From Acytostelium subglobosum LB1 (lineage: Eukaryota > Evosea > Eumycetozoa > Acytosteliales > Acytosteliaceae): a DNA stretch of 64,000 bases. Made by a program: the position numbers and the translations under genes. The stretch lies in NCBI RefSeq assembly GCF_000787575.1, contig NW_012236530.1:1-64000 (forward strand), given 5' to 3'. The notes under the pieces were generated by a model. The model ran no database searches. It saw only the letters and a program-made list of their open reading frames with translations, and was not told where the DNA came from. Positions 31,417-42,896 of the stretch are shown here, piece by piece (positions within the stretch are counted from its first letter, which is position 1; every line of letters starts with the position of its first letter).

Positions 31417-32796
31417 ATGCCATCTCGTGAAATCATCTCTATCCACGTCGGTCAGGCTGGTGCCCAAGTTGGCAATGCATGTTGGGAGCTCTACTGTCTT
31501 GAGCATGGCATTGACAATGATGGCTTTGTCAATGGTTATCAAACGCAACAACAACAACAACGAGGCCAAACCAAGGGTTCCTACTCTACCTTCTTCCAAG
31601 AATCATCCTGCAAGAACAAATTAGTACCCAGGACAGTCTTTATTGATTTGGAACCAACTGTTGTGGATCAGGTGAGATCAGGCCCCTACGGCAAGCTCTA
31701 CCACCCCGACCAGCTCATCACTGGCAAGGAGGATGCCGCCAACAACTTTGCTCGAGGTTACTTCACTGTTGGACGCGAGTACATTGATCAAAGTGTTGAG
31801 ATCATTCGTAAGCTATCGGACGACTGTGACAGTCTCCAAGGCTTTATGATTTTCCATTCAGTTGGCGGTGGCACTGGCTCTGGTTTGGGAGCAATGTTGC
31901 TCGAGAGGCTCAACAATGAGTACGGCAAGAAGACCAAGCTGGACTTTAGCATCTACCCGTCTCCCAAAGTGTCCACCTCAGTAGTAGAACCTTACAACTC
32001 TGTGCTCGCAACCAGTCATCTGATCGAGGGCACTGATTGTGCCTTTGTATTGGACAACGAGGCCATCTACGACGTCTGTAAGCGCAACTTGGGTATTGAA
32101 GTTCCATCCTACACCAACCTAAACAGACTGGTCGCGCAGGTCATCTCATCCCTGACCTCTTCGTTGCGCTTTGACGGTTCACTCAACGTTGATCTCAACG
32201 AGTTCCAAGTCAACCTGGTGCCCTTCCCCAAGATCCACTTTATGCTCTGCTCCTATGCCCCGATGATCTCTAGGGAGAACGCCAACCATACTTTGTTCAA
32301 CGCCAGCTCTCTAACTCGTGCTGTATTCGAGCCATCCAACCTAATGGCCGTGTGTGATCCAAACAAGGGCAAGTACATGGCGTGCTGTCTCATGTACCGT
32401 GGCAATGTGACACCCAAAGAGGCCCAGCAGTCTATTACCGAGGTGAGGAACAAGAAGACTCTGTCCTTTGTGGATTGGTCACCCTGTGGATTTAAGTGCG
32501 GCATCAACAGCGTACCACCCACATGCGTCCCACAAGGAGATCTTGCCAAGGTGGAGAATGCTGTGTGCATGGTTGCAAACACGACCGCCGTCACTCAGGT
32601 GTTCAAGAGGATCAACGACAAGTTCGACCTGCTCTATAATAAGCGTGCCTTTGTTCACTGGTTCGTTGGAGAAGGAATGGAGGAAATGGAGTTCACCGAG
32701 GCTCGCGAACAGTTGATGTATCTCGAGCGAGACTACAATGACATCGAGACTGATGAACTTGGCTGCGGTGGTGGTGGTGCCGACGAAGAGATGTAA
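31417..32796 (+). CDS. Divergent alpha-tubulin
   Basis: 459 residues, intronless, from [15 protein letters not shown]. The GTP-binding motif G-G-G-T-G-S-G is intact, and E in [12 protein letters not shown] is at the position of alpha E254, the residue that triggers hydrolysis of beta-tubulin GTP, so it should pair with beta-tubulin. The loop that normally carries acetylatable K40 (G-G-D-D-S-F-N-T-F-F type) is replaced by [14 protein letters not shown]. The C-terminus [11 protein letters not shown] is short, little acidic and lacks a terminal Tyr. Many changes are in otherwise fixed segments. It could be a second, specialised isotype or a lineage-specific variant of the main one. Confidence 0.95.
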   Translation: MPSREIISIHVGQAGAQVGNACWELYCLEHGIDNDGFVNGYQTQQQQQRGQTKGSYSTFFQESSCKNKLVPRTVFIDLEPTVVDQVRSGPYGKLYHPDQLITGKEDAANNFARGYFTVGREYIDQSVEIIRKLSDDCDSLQGFMIFHSVGGGTGSGLGAMLLERLNNEYGKKTKLDFSIYPSPKVSTSVVEPYNSVLATSHLIEGTDCAFVLDNEAIYDVCKRNLGIEVPSYTNLNRLVAQVISSLTSSLRFDGSLNVDLNEFQVNLVPFPKIHFMLCSYAPMISRENANHTLFNASSLTRAVFEPSNLMAVCDPNKGKYMACCLMYRGNVTPKEAQQSITEVRNKKTLSFVDWSPCGFKCGINSVPPTCVPQGDLAKVENAVCMVANTTAVTQVFKRINDKFDLLYNKRAFVHWFVGEGMEEMEFTEAREQLMYLERDYNDIETDELGCGGGGADEEM

Positions 32797-32915
32797 TTTG
32801 GAGACCCAACGGCTGACGTCTGGCGTCAGGGACTCCTATCCAATACCTGTGTGTGTGTGATTGGATCACTTGAAAGACAATAATAAAGACAACTATTATA
32901 ATAATAACAATGACT

Positions 32916-33911
32916 CTAGGCCATTCTTTCAATGATGTGCACACCAGAATCTGTGCTTACAATGTCACTAAGTTGTCCAACCTCTAGTCCAAAGCTGTTG
33001 AATAACAATATATGTTAGTTTCCATTTTATAACAGTCATTGAGCTTGATTACTTACGATACATCTTCAAATGGTTTCTGCATCTGACCTCTGGTGAATGG
33101 ATCAAGCATTCCACCGCGTTTAGCACTGCTGCAATCAGAATACACCTTGGCCAAGTCTTCAAACTTGGCCTGACCAGACTGGATTTGCTGGCGGTACTCA
33201 TTCAGCTGTTGGATTGCTGCCTCCTTTGTGCGTGTGATGTTGTCCTCTCGCCACGACTTTGGGTTCCTTGATTCACGGTGCTTAACTAGTAGATGTCTAC
33301 ATGAGACTGTTCTTGTTTTATCTTGTCGTTGTTGCTGTGGTTGTTGTTGATGTTGTTGATTACCGCCATCAGCAGCAGTTCTCAGAACAAACTCTCTAGT
33401 TGAAGATCCAAACGTAAAGACATTGCCATCCTTGACAGACTTTGGTTGATTTGGTTGTAATCTCTCACCATTGAGGAAGGTACCTTTGCCTTTGTTTTTA
33501 TAAGTGTTGTAAGTAAGTAGGTAGGTAGTGTGTTGTTACAAGTGATGATGTTCATGTACCTACCTGACTGTAGATCAATGAGATAGAACCTGTCGTTGGC
33601 GCCATGATAGACAAGAGCAGCGTGGCGTCTAGAGACTGATGGATGATCGAGTAAGACCTGAGAGAACTCATTACTTCTACCAAAGACTAGATAACGGACA
33701 TTGAAGTCAAATCGTCCGATATCCTCGCCATTCTTTGTCACCTGTAGATAAGCTGTGTACGCTGGTATTGATGCCCTTTTGAACAGGTTAAAGGTGTAAG
33801 CTATAGGTACCCAATCAAAACATTATCATCAAGCAGTTTAAGAGGTATAGCTTACCAATCAGGACAAGTGAACTGAGGTATATCTTCGTTATCTTCTGTT
33901 GAATGTGACAT
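32916..33911 (-). CDS. FHA-domain Pin1-type peptidyl-prolyl isomerase
   Basis: Four exons, 33911-33856, 33775-33564, 33489-33057 and 32994-32916, 259 residues. The N-terminal FHA domain resembles that of NIPP1 ([32 protein letters not shown]). FHA domains bind phosphothreonine. After a Gln-rich linker comes a parvulin domain nearly collinear with human Pin1: [32 protein letters not shown]. The basic triad that reads phospho-Ser/Thr-Pro keeps K and the first R (K-H-R-E-S-R-N), but the second R is Asn. Catalytic Cys and both His are present. It likely isomerises phosphorylated nuclear proteins, with FHA replacing WW. Confidence 0.92.
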
Positions 33912-34020
33912 CTGTATATTGTAATAAACAATCTGTTATTGTTAAGTATTTATTGCTTTGGACTATTGATTGAAATGAAAATGGTGAAGTTGATAGGGTA
34001 GGGGGTGTTGTTGTTCAGCA

Positions 34021-34918
34021 TCATCGTCGTTCAGGAATCTCAATGTATCCATGTTGACGTCTGAGAAGAGAATGATTCTTGCATAGATAGAATATACATA
34101 AGAGAACAATCAATAGTCCTAGTAAGATTGAAACTCCTCCAAATATCCACTCTATCATATTATCATTCGGTTGCACCAACTCTAATATCTGAATGAATGT
34201 ATCGTTGACAGACAGTGGTTCATCTCCATATAATGTTGTCATCCTACATTGTCCAAAGTTATAATGATAAGACATTTCATTTCTAATAATAATAATAATA
34301 ATAATGTTAATCATTTAAAACTTGGAAGATAAATCTACTGTTGTTGTTATACTTACATGTAAATGAACTTATCAGCATAACCAATGATTTTCACCTTGAT
34401 ACCAATGATATGTTTACCATCTTGTTGATCTCCAGTGGAACATGAACACTCTCTGAACAACTGATCTTGATTGGTAGTGATGGTCACTGGATCAATGAAA
34501 AGTTTATCAATATAACCAGGGTCTATTATTCTACAACTAAAGTTATAAAACACAGATTCATGTCGTCTAAATTGAGGTACAAAGCTATTCGTGTAATTAT
34601 CTAGATATGGTTCACATATTGTTGAGGGTTTACTATGTATCTATTTTATTGATTGTACCTCTTAACATGTTAATATTAACTATAATGTAGTTTATAATGA
34701 AATCTTACCAAAGAAGAAGTTGGTGATGATTGATTAAGGAAATGAACTTTGGTAAGAATGAACGATGGATATTGAATTGACTTGACTTGATCATTATCTA
34801 CTATCATATAAAGGTCGTTCAAATCATTAGATGTCTTTCCATGGATTGAACAAAAGTTGGAGCATTGAACAAGTTCATGTAATGACAATAAAATACATAA
34901 TAATAATAAATTATTCAT
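34021..34918 (-). CDS. Unknown type I membrane protein
   Basis: Three exons, 34918-34709, 34640-34357 and 34282-34021, 251 residues. It has a signal peptide (M-N-N-L-L-L-L-C-I-L-L-S-L), an extracellular part of about 175 residues with about seven cysteines (C-S-N-F-C, I-C-E-P-Y, F-S-C-R, E-C-S-C), several N-x-S/T sites, a single membrane helix W-I-F-G-G-V-S-I-L-L-G-L-L-I-V-L-L, and a 25-residue basic tail R-R-Q-H-G-Y-I-E-I-P-E-R-R. The Y-x-x-I/P region could be a sorting signal. I recognise no family. The architecture suggests a cell-surface or endosomal receptor or adaptor. Confidence 0.78.
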
Positions 34919-35174
34919 TTTCTCTTTAGAAGAGGTTATAGGTATAGTTCTGAGTTGGTTATTATTATTAATAGTATCTTAGAGGTAGAAATAATGGTTG
35001 ACACTCTTGAGTCAAACCAACCCCATTGTCCCAATCATACAATTTGAACTTCAGAAAATTGATTCAAGAGAAGTAAGTGATGAACACACAGAATGATTGT
35101 GCCTATCACTTATCAAAGCACACATACACTAAACACACACACACACACACACACATATAGATATAAGCGATAGA

Positions 35175-38100
35175 ATGTCATCACATTCAGGTTCAGAGTC
35201 TGATGATTACGATGGTAGGGACAAGAAATTCAAAGACTATATGGACACGACTGATGATCTAGATCTCTCTGACACCATCACTGCCAACATACAATTTATA
35301 TAGACTACTCAGATACAGAGGATGATACAGAGCCAACATCATGGAATAAGCTAAAGGATGATGGTTGGCAAGAGTTCTTGGTCGACGAGAATGCCTTCTT
35401 CGTACCACCTTCCAACACCACCACCACACTGCTACCAGGTGGCACTGTTGCTCAGACTCAGACCGGAGGATCAGCAGCTCCCCCTGTGGCCACCACATTG
35501 GTCATCGAAGACAACGCATTCAAGGATCCACTGGGCATACTAAGGATACCACCACGCAAATCACACGGTGTCAAGAGTCATCTGATATCACTCGAGTCTG
35601 AGCAGTTTGACCCTGTCATCTTCCTCTCAGAGGTACACTCTCAGACCAAGTTCACTGAACTCTCTGTTGGATTGAGTAAGCTTAAAGAGGCCTCAACTTC
35701 AAAGGACCTAGAGATCAAGAGTTTGGTCAAGGACAACTTTGAGCACTTTGTCAAGTGCAAAGACACTGTAGATCTCGTCTACAACCTAATCACTGGTAGT
35801 GCAATGCTTCAAGATATCACTACATCCTTCACAGGTAAGTGGAATAATAGCACCTTATCACACTTACATTGTGTCCTCTAACTAACAAACAAACAATCAA
35901 AGGAATCATTGACAAGTCGTCGATTGTATACAACCCACTGCTACAGGGTAAACAAGAAGCAGATCACATTCGCAAGGTACTGGCTTTGTTGCACAAGTAT
36001 AAGTTCATCTTCAAGCTCCCTGGTAAGATTATCGAGAACATCAAACAGGGAGAGTTTGACAAGATCATTCACAACTACAAGAATGCCAAGAGTTTGATCG
36101 TCACCAACAACAAGAAGGTCTTTCAGAAGGTGTTGCTGGACATTGAGCGTATCATTGAAGACTTTAGAGGACAGCTTTATGCTTCACTGCGCGACCCCCA
36201 GTCCAAGCCAGACTATCTGAAGAAGGCCATTCGAACACTGATGGAGATTGGCAATGGCAAGGGCGAATGGCAGAACGTTGGTGATCCCTGTTGGTACTGT
36301 CTATCAAACAAGCACAAGGCAATCACAACTCTTATCAAGCAATGTTATGATGATTGTAAGTCTGTCATTTTACTCATTCAACCTGGTGGCCCAATGCAAT
36401 ATTACTAACATACTATTACTACCTACTCCTAGCATCACTGCCCAATCACAAGAGGATCAAGAGACTTTCCATATTGTTGTTGTCAAACATTCCCAACCAG
36501 TACAAGATGGGTCGCGCCTATGTTGAGGGTCGTTTCGACATCAAGGACTCTGAGATCTCCTCTACAAAGTCAAACGCAGCTGCACAGCTCCTACCAAAGG
36601 CAAAGGCCAAGGAGGCCAAGAGCATCATTGTCGTGGTGCACTATCTTGACGAAACTTTCTCCAGCTACAATATCACTGCTGACACTAGGGTCAAGGACCT
36701 GATAGCTATGTGCATGAAGCGTTTCGTCGACTCAGAGAGCGAATACAGCATGTACAAACTGTCCGAGAAGAAGAGCAAGGGTGATGGCATCACATTGATC
36801 AAGTTGGTGGAGCTCGAGTCTGATGGTTCACCCTACAAACTACACAAGAAGTGGGTGGACAAGCGTCACAAGTTCTTGTTCAAGAAGAGAAACGAGGAGT
36901 TTTCTGTAAGTGTACTAGTTCATTTGAATCAAGTCTAGTAACTTACCATTTATATATATATTACCTGCTTCTGTACAGAAAAACTCACAAGGTATCCATG
37001 TCGTTCAGAAGGATTTGAACAGCTCATTCAGGTCCCATCGCAAGCAGTTCTCTGCTGCCACATCAGCAATGGTAATAGTGGAGTCAACATGCCTCATTCT
37101 TTCAGTCCAGCCCAGTCCTAACCATTAACTTACTTGATATTTAGAATGAGGAGCACTTTAAGAAGCTGGTCATTGAACTTCTTCAACTCTACTCGACAAA
37201 GGTGGAGGACCTTTTCTTCAATGATGACGACGATCTAGCAGTGGGCGGCGACCAGACCTCCAACATGGTGGAGAACGTCAATGAGGTTATCAAATGCCTT
37301 GAGATGCTGGTCGGACTCGGAATGCCAGACATCTATCTCCAATCAATCAAACAGTTGGTGGACTCGTTGACTATGCACTTTGTCAACAGGATATGCTCAG
37401 AGATGATTGGCGAGGTGTCATTCCTCTATCTATTGGAGGATTGGAGCACCAACGACAATGCCCAAAGCGTTGTCCTGTCAAATCAAGTGGACGGAATGAT
37501 CACCACCCGTCTTTTGACCGAATTCTTTGACACAATCAGATCCAGTCTCGTCAAGCTATCGGTTCTGGCGACCAATCCCGTAGGTATCCAAATACCCCCA
37601 ACTGGGACATTGACCAAACACTAACAAAAAATGCTACCATTTCCTCAGTCCCTATTGAAACATATCGAAAAGGCTCTTTGTGAGGCGATTGAGAGCTTTG
37701 GTGATTGTCTGCATCGATTGGCATTCGAACAAGAGACTCCAAAACCTTTGGTCGACATTGACGAGAGTAACACCAACAACATCGACAACAACAACAATCG
37801 AGATGAGGATGCCCCCAAGCAGGAACAGATAACATCATCCAAGAAGATATTGCTTTGTCTCTCCAACTGTTCAACGGTAGTTTCCAAGACAGCCATACAA
37901 CTTCGCGACTACTATGTATCATTATTCCACCACCCATGCTCCAAGAGGATCAAGGTAAGTCCCAAATGTAACGATGAACCTTTCAATGAACATCTCTCTA
38001 ACTGATCATTCAATCAAACAGAGAGTGATTGAAAAACTTGGCGTCTTGGAGAAGATGATCTTTGAACAATACCTCCAGGAGAAGAATATAGAGCTTGGTG

Positions 38101-38640
38101 AGCTCGTGTCGAACGGAATGCTCTACTCTGGTATCAATTGGCAGAACCAGAGTGCACCAACCAAGGTCAGCTCATACGTCATTATCATTCTCACCAAGAT
38201 CGTCTTTATTCACAGCGAAGTGATGCAGACCATCAACTCGCTGGAGGTCACCAGTGGCATCATCATGAGGATACTCGAGTTCCTTTTAACTGCATTCCAC
38301 TATAACTTCCTCAAGTTGGACGCAACATTTATCTCATCCAATGGGCAGCTACAGTATTTATTGGATGTACAGTTCATCGAACGAGTGCTGGCACCATTTG
38401 CCAATGAGAATACGCAACGCCTTTCAGCATCGAACAAGAAGCATATACTGTCTATGAAGAAGAGACCGGGAGGTAGGTTCAACTAGTAGTTGATTACTTT
38501 GCTAGTCCACTTTTACTAACATTCCTCCAGACCAAAGCGCTCATAACTTTAGTATGGACTCTATCATCAAGAGTACAGCAGAAAAGACATCATTACTGTT
38601 CCTCTGTTTGAACGAATCGCTTCGTCCTTCAACCAAGTAA
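35175..38640 (+). CDS. exoc2: Exocyst subunit Sec5
   Basis: Nine exons: 35175-35214, 35304-35834, 35903-36355, 36433-36905, 36979-37071, 37145-37579, 37649-37954, 38022-38472, 38531-38640; 963 residues. The conserved Sec5 core begins [11 protein letters not shown] and [12 protein letters not shown]. Exocyst tethers Golgi-derived vesicles at the plasma membrane. No IPT domain, the Ral-binding module of animal Sec5, is visible. Instead residues about 403-492 ([29 protein letters not shown]) look like a ubiquitin-fold RA-type domain inserted in the helical rod. An N/D-rich loop is near 745. All introns are GT-AG and 68-89 bp. Confidence 0.9.
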
Positions 38641-38665
38641 ACCAAGCTCTTTGGACTATGTGTAT

Positions 38666-40372
38666 TCAATATCCATATTTATTTGCACTACCATTGCTCA
38701 TCTGACTTTCTCCTACAGGTTAATGAATGATTGATGATGTTGGTTAGAAAAACTCTGGAAATATGTACGTGTTGGTTGTTGACTTACTCTCGATCAAGTC
38801 GACAAACTCTGACTCTTGTTTAGATTGCAGGGTCTCTCTAAGCTTTTTTGCCTTTTCCAGTGGGTCCTCTGGTTGAGTTTGTGGTCTCTTCTTTGTCTTT
38901 ATCTGGTACTCCTCTGGTATATCATCAGAGAGTGGTATAATGGACTTTGGTTTCTTGTTATCTTCATCATTAACGTCTGGTCTAAATATATTCTTTGACG
39001 CCATTGCTGCTGCTGGCTTGGGATGAACCTCCAAAGTTCTTCCCTCATTCTGTGATTTTGTATGTTGTGACTGGTCTTGCTCCTGTTGTTGCTGCTGTTG
39101 ATGCTGCTGCAACAGTCGTTCCTCTCGTTGCTCCAATTGTTTCTGTCGTTCCATCAACTTTTGTTGCTGTTGATGTTTTTTGTACTCTGGTCGTTGTTGA
39201 AGTTGCTGTTCAATGATTGATATCCTCTTGCTCACACCCATCATCTGGCTCATGATCTCCTGTTGTATATTCTTCTTTAGTTGTTGATCATTCTGTTTCA
39301 TAAACTGCTCCAGAGAGTCTTGATCATCGTCGTTGGCTTTACTGTCACCTTCGGCCGACTTTTTGAATCGCAGTTGCAACTCCTCTCGATCCGCAATATA
39401 CATCTCCTTCTTATTCATTAACTCTTGGTAGCTGTCTTGCATCAGATCCTTCAGCCACTTTGCCTCCTTAAACTGTTCAGTCCTATTGTAGAACTCGTCT
39501 TGATCGTCGTCATGATGATCCTGCTCCACCTGTATCTGACTCTTTTCTGAGTCTCCAGTCTCGTTGGTATCCTCGTGGTCATCAATATCATGAGCATCGA
39601 ACTTGTCGTCGGTGCCCCACCCACTTCCTCGTGACTCTCTGATCATTTGCTGAATCTTGATACTGTCCTCTGTGGATCTTGCCGCAGTGAAGTACTGAAT
39701 GAAGGATGAGGACACTGATGCCGGCTCCTTGTCACTGACAGGCTCATTCGATGCCAATCTATCATCAGTCTCTGGAACTGCACCGCCGCTGAATACATAG
39801 AGTCTTGTGGATTCGCCAAACTTGAGAACGTCTCCACTGCGCAGGGGACAATAGGTATTTGGTGGACAACGTCTCTTGTTGATGAATGTACCATGTGTGC
39901 TTGAAAGGTCATAGAGGAGTACCTGTCCAGACTCTTTGTGTTGTACGACAGCATGCTGTCGACTGATACTTGGATGATCAGTTACAATGTCGCATATTGG
40001 CAATCGACCAATGAGATAGAAGTTCTTGGTGTTGATTGGGATGTTCTCACAGACTGTACCATTCTTGATCACCTCTAGACTGTATTCATCGTTTGAATCA
40101 GGTGCACAACTCCAATCTGGTTCTTTATAGTTTAGTTCTACTTGTGGTTGTTGTTGTTGTTGTTGTTGAGCTGGTTGAGGCTTTGTATGTTGTTGTTGAG
40201 CTGGTTGAGGCAGTGGTGGCGGTGGCATCAAAGGATTCTGTTGATGTTGCTGTTGTTTGGTTGGAGGGAGTAATGAAGGAGGAGGCATCAACATTACATC
40301 TTTGGTTTTGGTTGTTGTTGTTGTTGGTTCAGTTGAAGATGTTGTTGATGTTGACGATGTATCCTCTGACAT
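38666..40372 (-). CDS. Kanadaptin (SLC4A1AP) homologue
   Basis: Two exons, 40372-38788 and 38712-38666, 543 residues. After a P/Q/T-rich leader comes K-E-P-D-W-S-C-A-P, the hallmark of kanadaptin, then an FHA domain (L-I-G-R-L-P-I-C-D, H-P-S-I-S-R-Q-H-A-V, S-S-T-H-G-T-F-I-N). A long charged coiled coil with polyQ follows, and the last exon ends N-K-Y-G-Y, matching the conserved C-terminal (N)-x-K-Y-G-Y. Kanadaptins are nuclear and associate with spliceosome and DNA-damage proteins; phosphothreonine binding is expected from the FHA. It is tail-to-tail with Sec5, the stop codons only 25 bp apart. Confidence 0.9.
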
Positions 40373-40494
40373 GTTATGTTGTGTGTATCTGTATTCATCA
40401 ATGATATCATTGTAAACTTTGAATAATAATTCACATTCGATTAGCTCTCAAAACATACAGATAATAATAATAATAAATTGTATTTATTTACAGA

Positions 40495-42079
40495 CTAGAT
40501 CAGTATCGATGATATCAGTAGTAATAATAATAATAATAATATAGTGTGGAAGGAGACATTGATTCTGACTGAATCACTTGATGGACCAGTGACAGGATAC
40601 TTCCTTGTGATCGTTCCTTTGGTGGTTGTACCGACCAATATGTCACTGCTGGCCGATGCCTCTGAAACACTACCTGTTCCCCATGTGGTTGAGTCACCGC
40701 CTGTTGTTGGGAACAGTGAGTTGAGTGTAGTAGGCAGCTCGTGACTGTCCACTGGCTCATCCGTCGTGGTTGGATTGAATGTCGTGGTGCCCAAGTTGAC
40801 CGGTGGTATCAACGGTACGTCATCAGTGAACTCCCACTGGAAGTCATCAAAGTAGAATGTCAGTCCCTTGTCCTGGTTGTTGTAGAAGCTGATCATATAC
40901 TCTATTGGCCGTGGCTCAAGACTACCAATCGGTACGTAGAACTTCTGCCAGTTGGTCGTCAGCTTAGAGGGCAGTACGAATGCACCGAACGATCCAAAGA
41001 ACACTCGTAATGACGCTGCCTGTGATGCTTTAGCTGCGAACGATATCGTCTTTAGGTAGCGCGTTGTAAAGCCACCATCTCGACTGAATGTCAATCCTCC
41101 ATGCGGATTCAGATCCATCTTGATGTCGGACTCACCACTAAAGGGACTCTGTGTGTCAAACACTGTGTACTGCGAGAAGTTGAAGCTGTTGAATGACTCC
41201 CACCCATAGAGCACATGGTCGTCATAGATGTACTGCTGGACCATGCCCATCTCGCAATCTGTCTGATTGGATACCTGTGCACTCGGTGTAAACTGTTTGT
41301 GCGTGTCATACTCTGTGTATGGAGTTACATTGTTGAACGTATAGGTGACGGCCTCATTGTCCTGAGCAGTGATCAGCAGTGTGCCTGGGAAGATGAACTT
41401 GGTAGACTCGTCCAACTTGTTCCAAGTGAATCCACCATTTTCATACTTCATCACCTGGAAGCCAGCCATACCAGTGCCTTGCACCTGGACCGTCTTGATG
41501 CCCACCGTGTAGAAAGACAACATCACTCGGAAGTAGTAGGCAAAGTCAGTGTATCCCTCGCCACCACCGGCAAACGATATATTGATGTTACCAGGATGCT
41601 CACAGCTCACTTGTTGGTAGCCAAGTGAGTAAATCTCTGCCGATTCATTGGTCGATGCTATCTTGTAGAAATCGTTGTTCAACAGGATGAAGTGTGCTCG
41701 ATCATTCTGGTAGCATGCGGCACCTTGATTGCAGACATCGATGATCATTACAACAATTGATGATCTTGGTCCTATCACTCTGTAGCACTCTCCACATCTA
41801 GTTCCATTCGAGAAGAATCCCATGCTAACTGATGCTGGACTGAATCCACTTGGTAATGGTAGTCCACATTGTCCCTTTGGTAACTGTAATGTTGGTGTTG
41901 CTGATCCTGACTATATATAGAATTGTAAAGTTTGTTAATAAATATCAAAGGAGGAATCTTATTATACTTACACCACAGGCACCCAATGCTACAGGTTCAC
42001 TCTGTACCTCTTTTATTGAGAACGTGGAAAACAAGATCAGCTGAACTAAAATAATGAGCAACAATGTTGGTTTGAACAT
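40495..42079 (-). CDS. Expansin-like GPI-anchored protein A
   Basis: Two exons, 42079-41972 and 41910-40495, 507 residues. Signal peptide M-F-K-P-T-L-L-L-I-I-L-V-Q-L. The expansin double-psi barrel shows C-G-E-C-Y-R-V-I-G-P, I-I-D-V-C-N and A-H-F-I-L-L-N, the HFD-like Asp site being altered. A second beta domain and a C-terminal carbohydrate-binding-like region (Y-D-D-H-V-L-Y-G-W, F-Y-F-D-D-F-Q-W) follow. A Ser/Thr-rich stalk leads to a hydrophobic tail T-I-L-L-L-L-L-L-L-L-I, encoded by an AAT/TAA microsatellite and fitting a GPI signal. Expansins loosen cellulose; dictyostelids need this in stalk and spore wall formation. It is paired with a relative 817 bp upstream on the same strand. Confidence 0.9.
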
Positions 42080-42896
42080 TTTTGGATAAAATAAATAAAT
42101 AAATAAATAAATAATAAATACTAAATATATAACTAAATAAATGTTCTAAATATAACAAAGTATGAAGTACTAACTAACTAACTTACTGGGTAGTTGATGG
42201 TGATCATATGGAACGACACTTTGGACACTGGCAAACCAGTCTGATTCTCACCAACTACACCATGCTCCGGGCACTACCACTACTCAGTCAAAAGAAGTAG
42301 GACTATTAGTATGTATGAATGATTGAGGTCTAAGGTTGTTGACTGATTGATTGATTTGGTGGGGTAGATAGGTAGGTTGTAACATCTAGATTACTAATAC
42401 CTCCTATCACATTGCACGACACACACTGTATCTCTATCAATTTTATATATAAATATAAATAAATATATAATGGATCACAAGAGGAGCATCATCATCATCA
42501 TCAATAAGTATCGTCATTCTCATCTATCTGTATCTACGTAGAATGATTCACTTAATTCTTATTACATCATCATCAACATCATTCTATTGGACGGCTGAGT
42601 TGTTGTTGAACAAGACAATACATCATCAACCCACCTTCCGCAACACCCTCACTCACACACTTCCCACACCAGTTGATTCATTCTCCACTTCCAACCCACG
42701 TGTCTGATAGACTACAAACGATTAGAATCATTTTGTTTGAATATAGATAGATGTCACTTTCGATCACTTTATTATTGTTGTTGTTGTTGTGGTTGTTTAA
42801 ATAGAGTAGTTATAGTAGTAGTGGCGGAGTACTGTTTAGAAACAAAGTGTGTGTGAAGTAGTAGTAGTGGTAGTAGGTAGTGGTATAGTGTGTCCT
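42080..42896. other. Intergenic region between the expansin-like genes
   Basis: About 0.8 kb of AT-rich sequence with TTG and TAG trinucleotide runs near 42775-42880. It contains the upstream region of expansin-like A and the 3' end of B. No gene or RNA was recognised. Confidence 0.5.

Noticed and set aside
40495-40560. Leu-rich tail of expansin-like A considered a frame error from an AAT microsatellite
   Set aside because: A hydrophobic tail after a Ser/Thr stalk is what a GPI signal needs, and the sister gene has the same layout from non-repetitive DNA.
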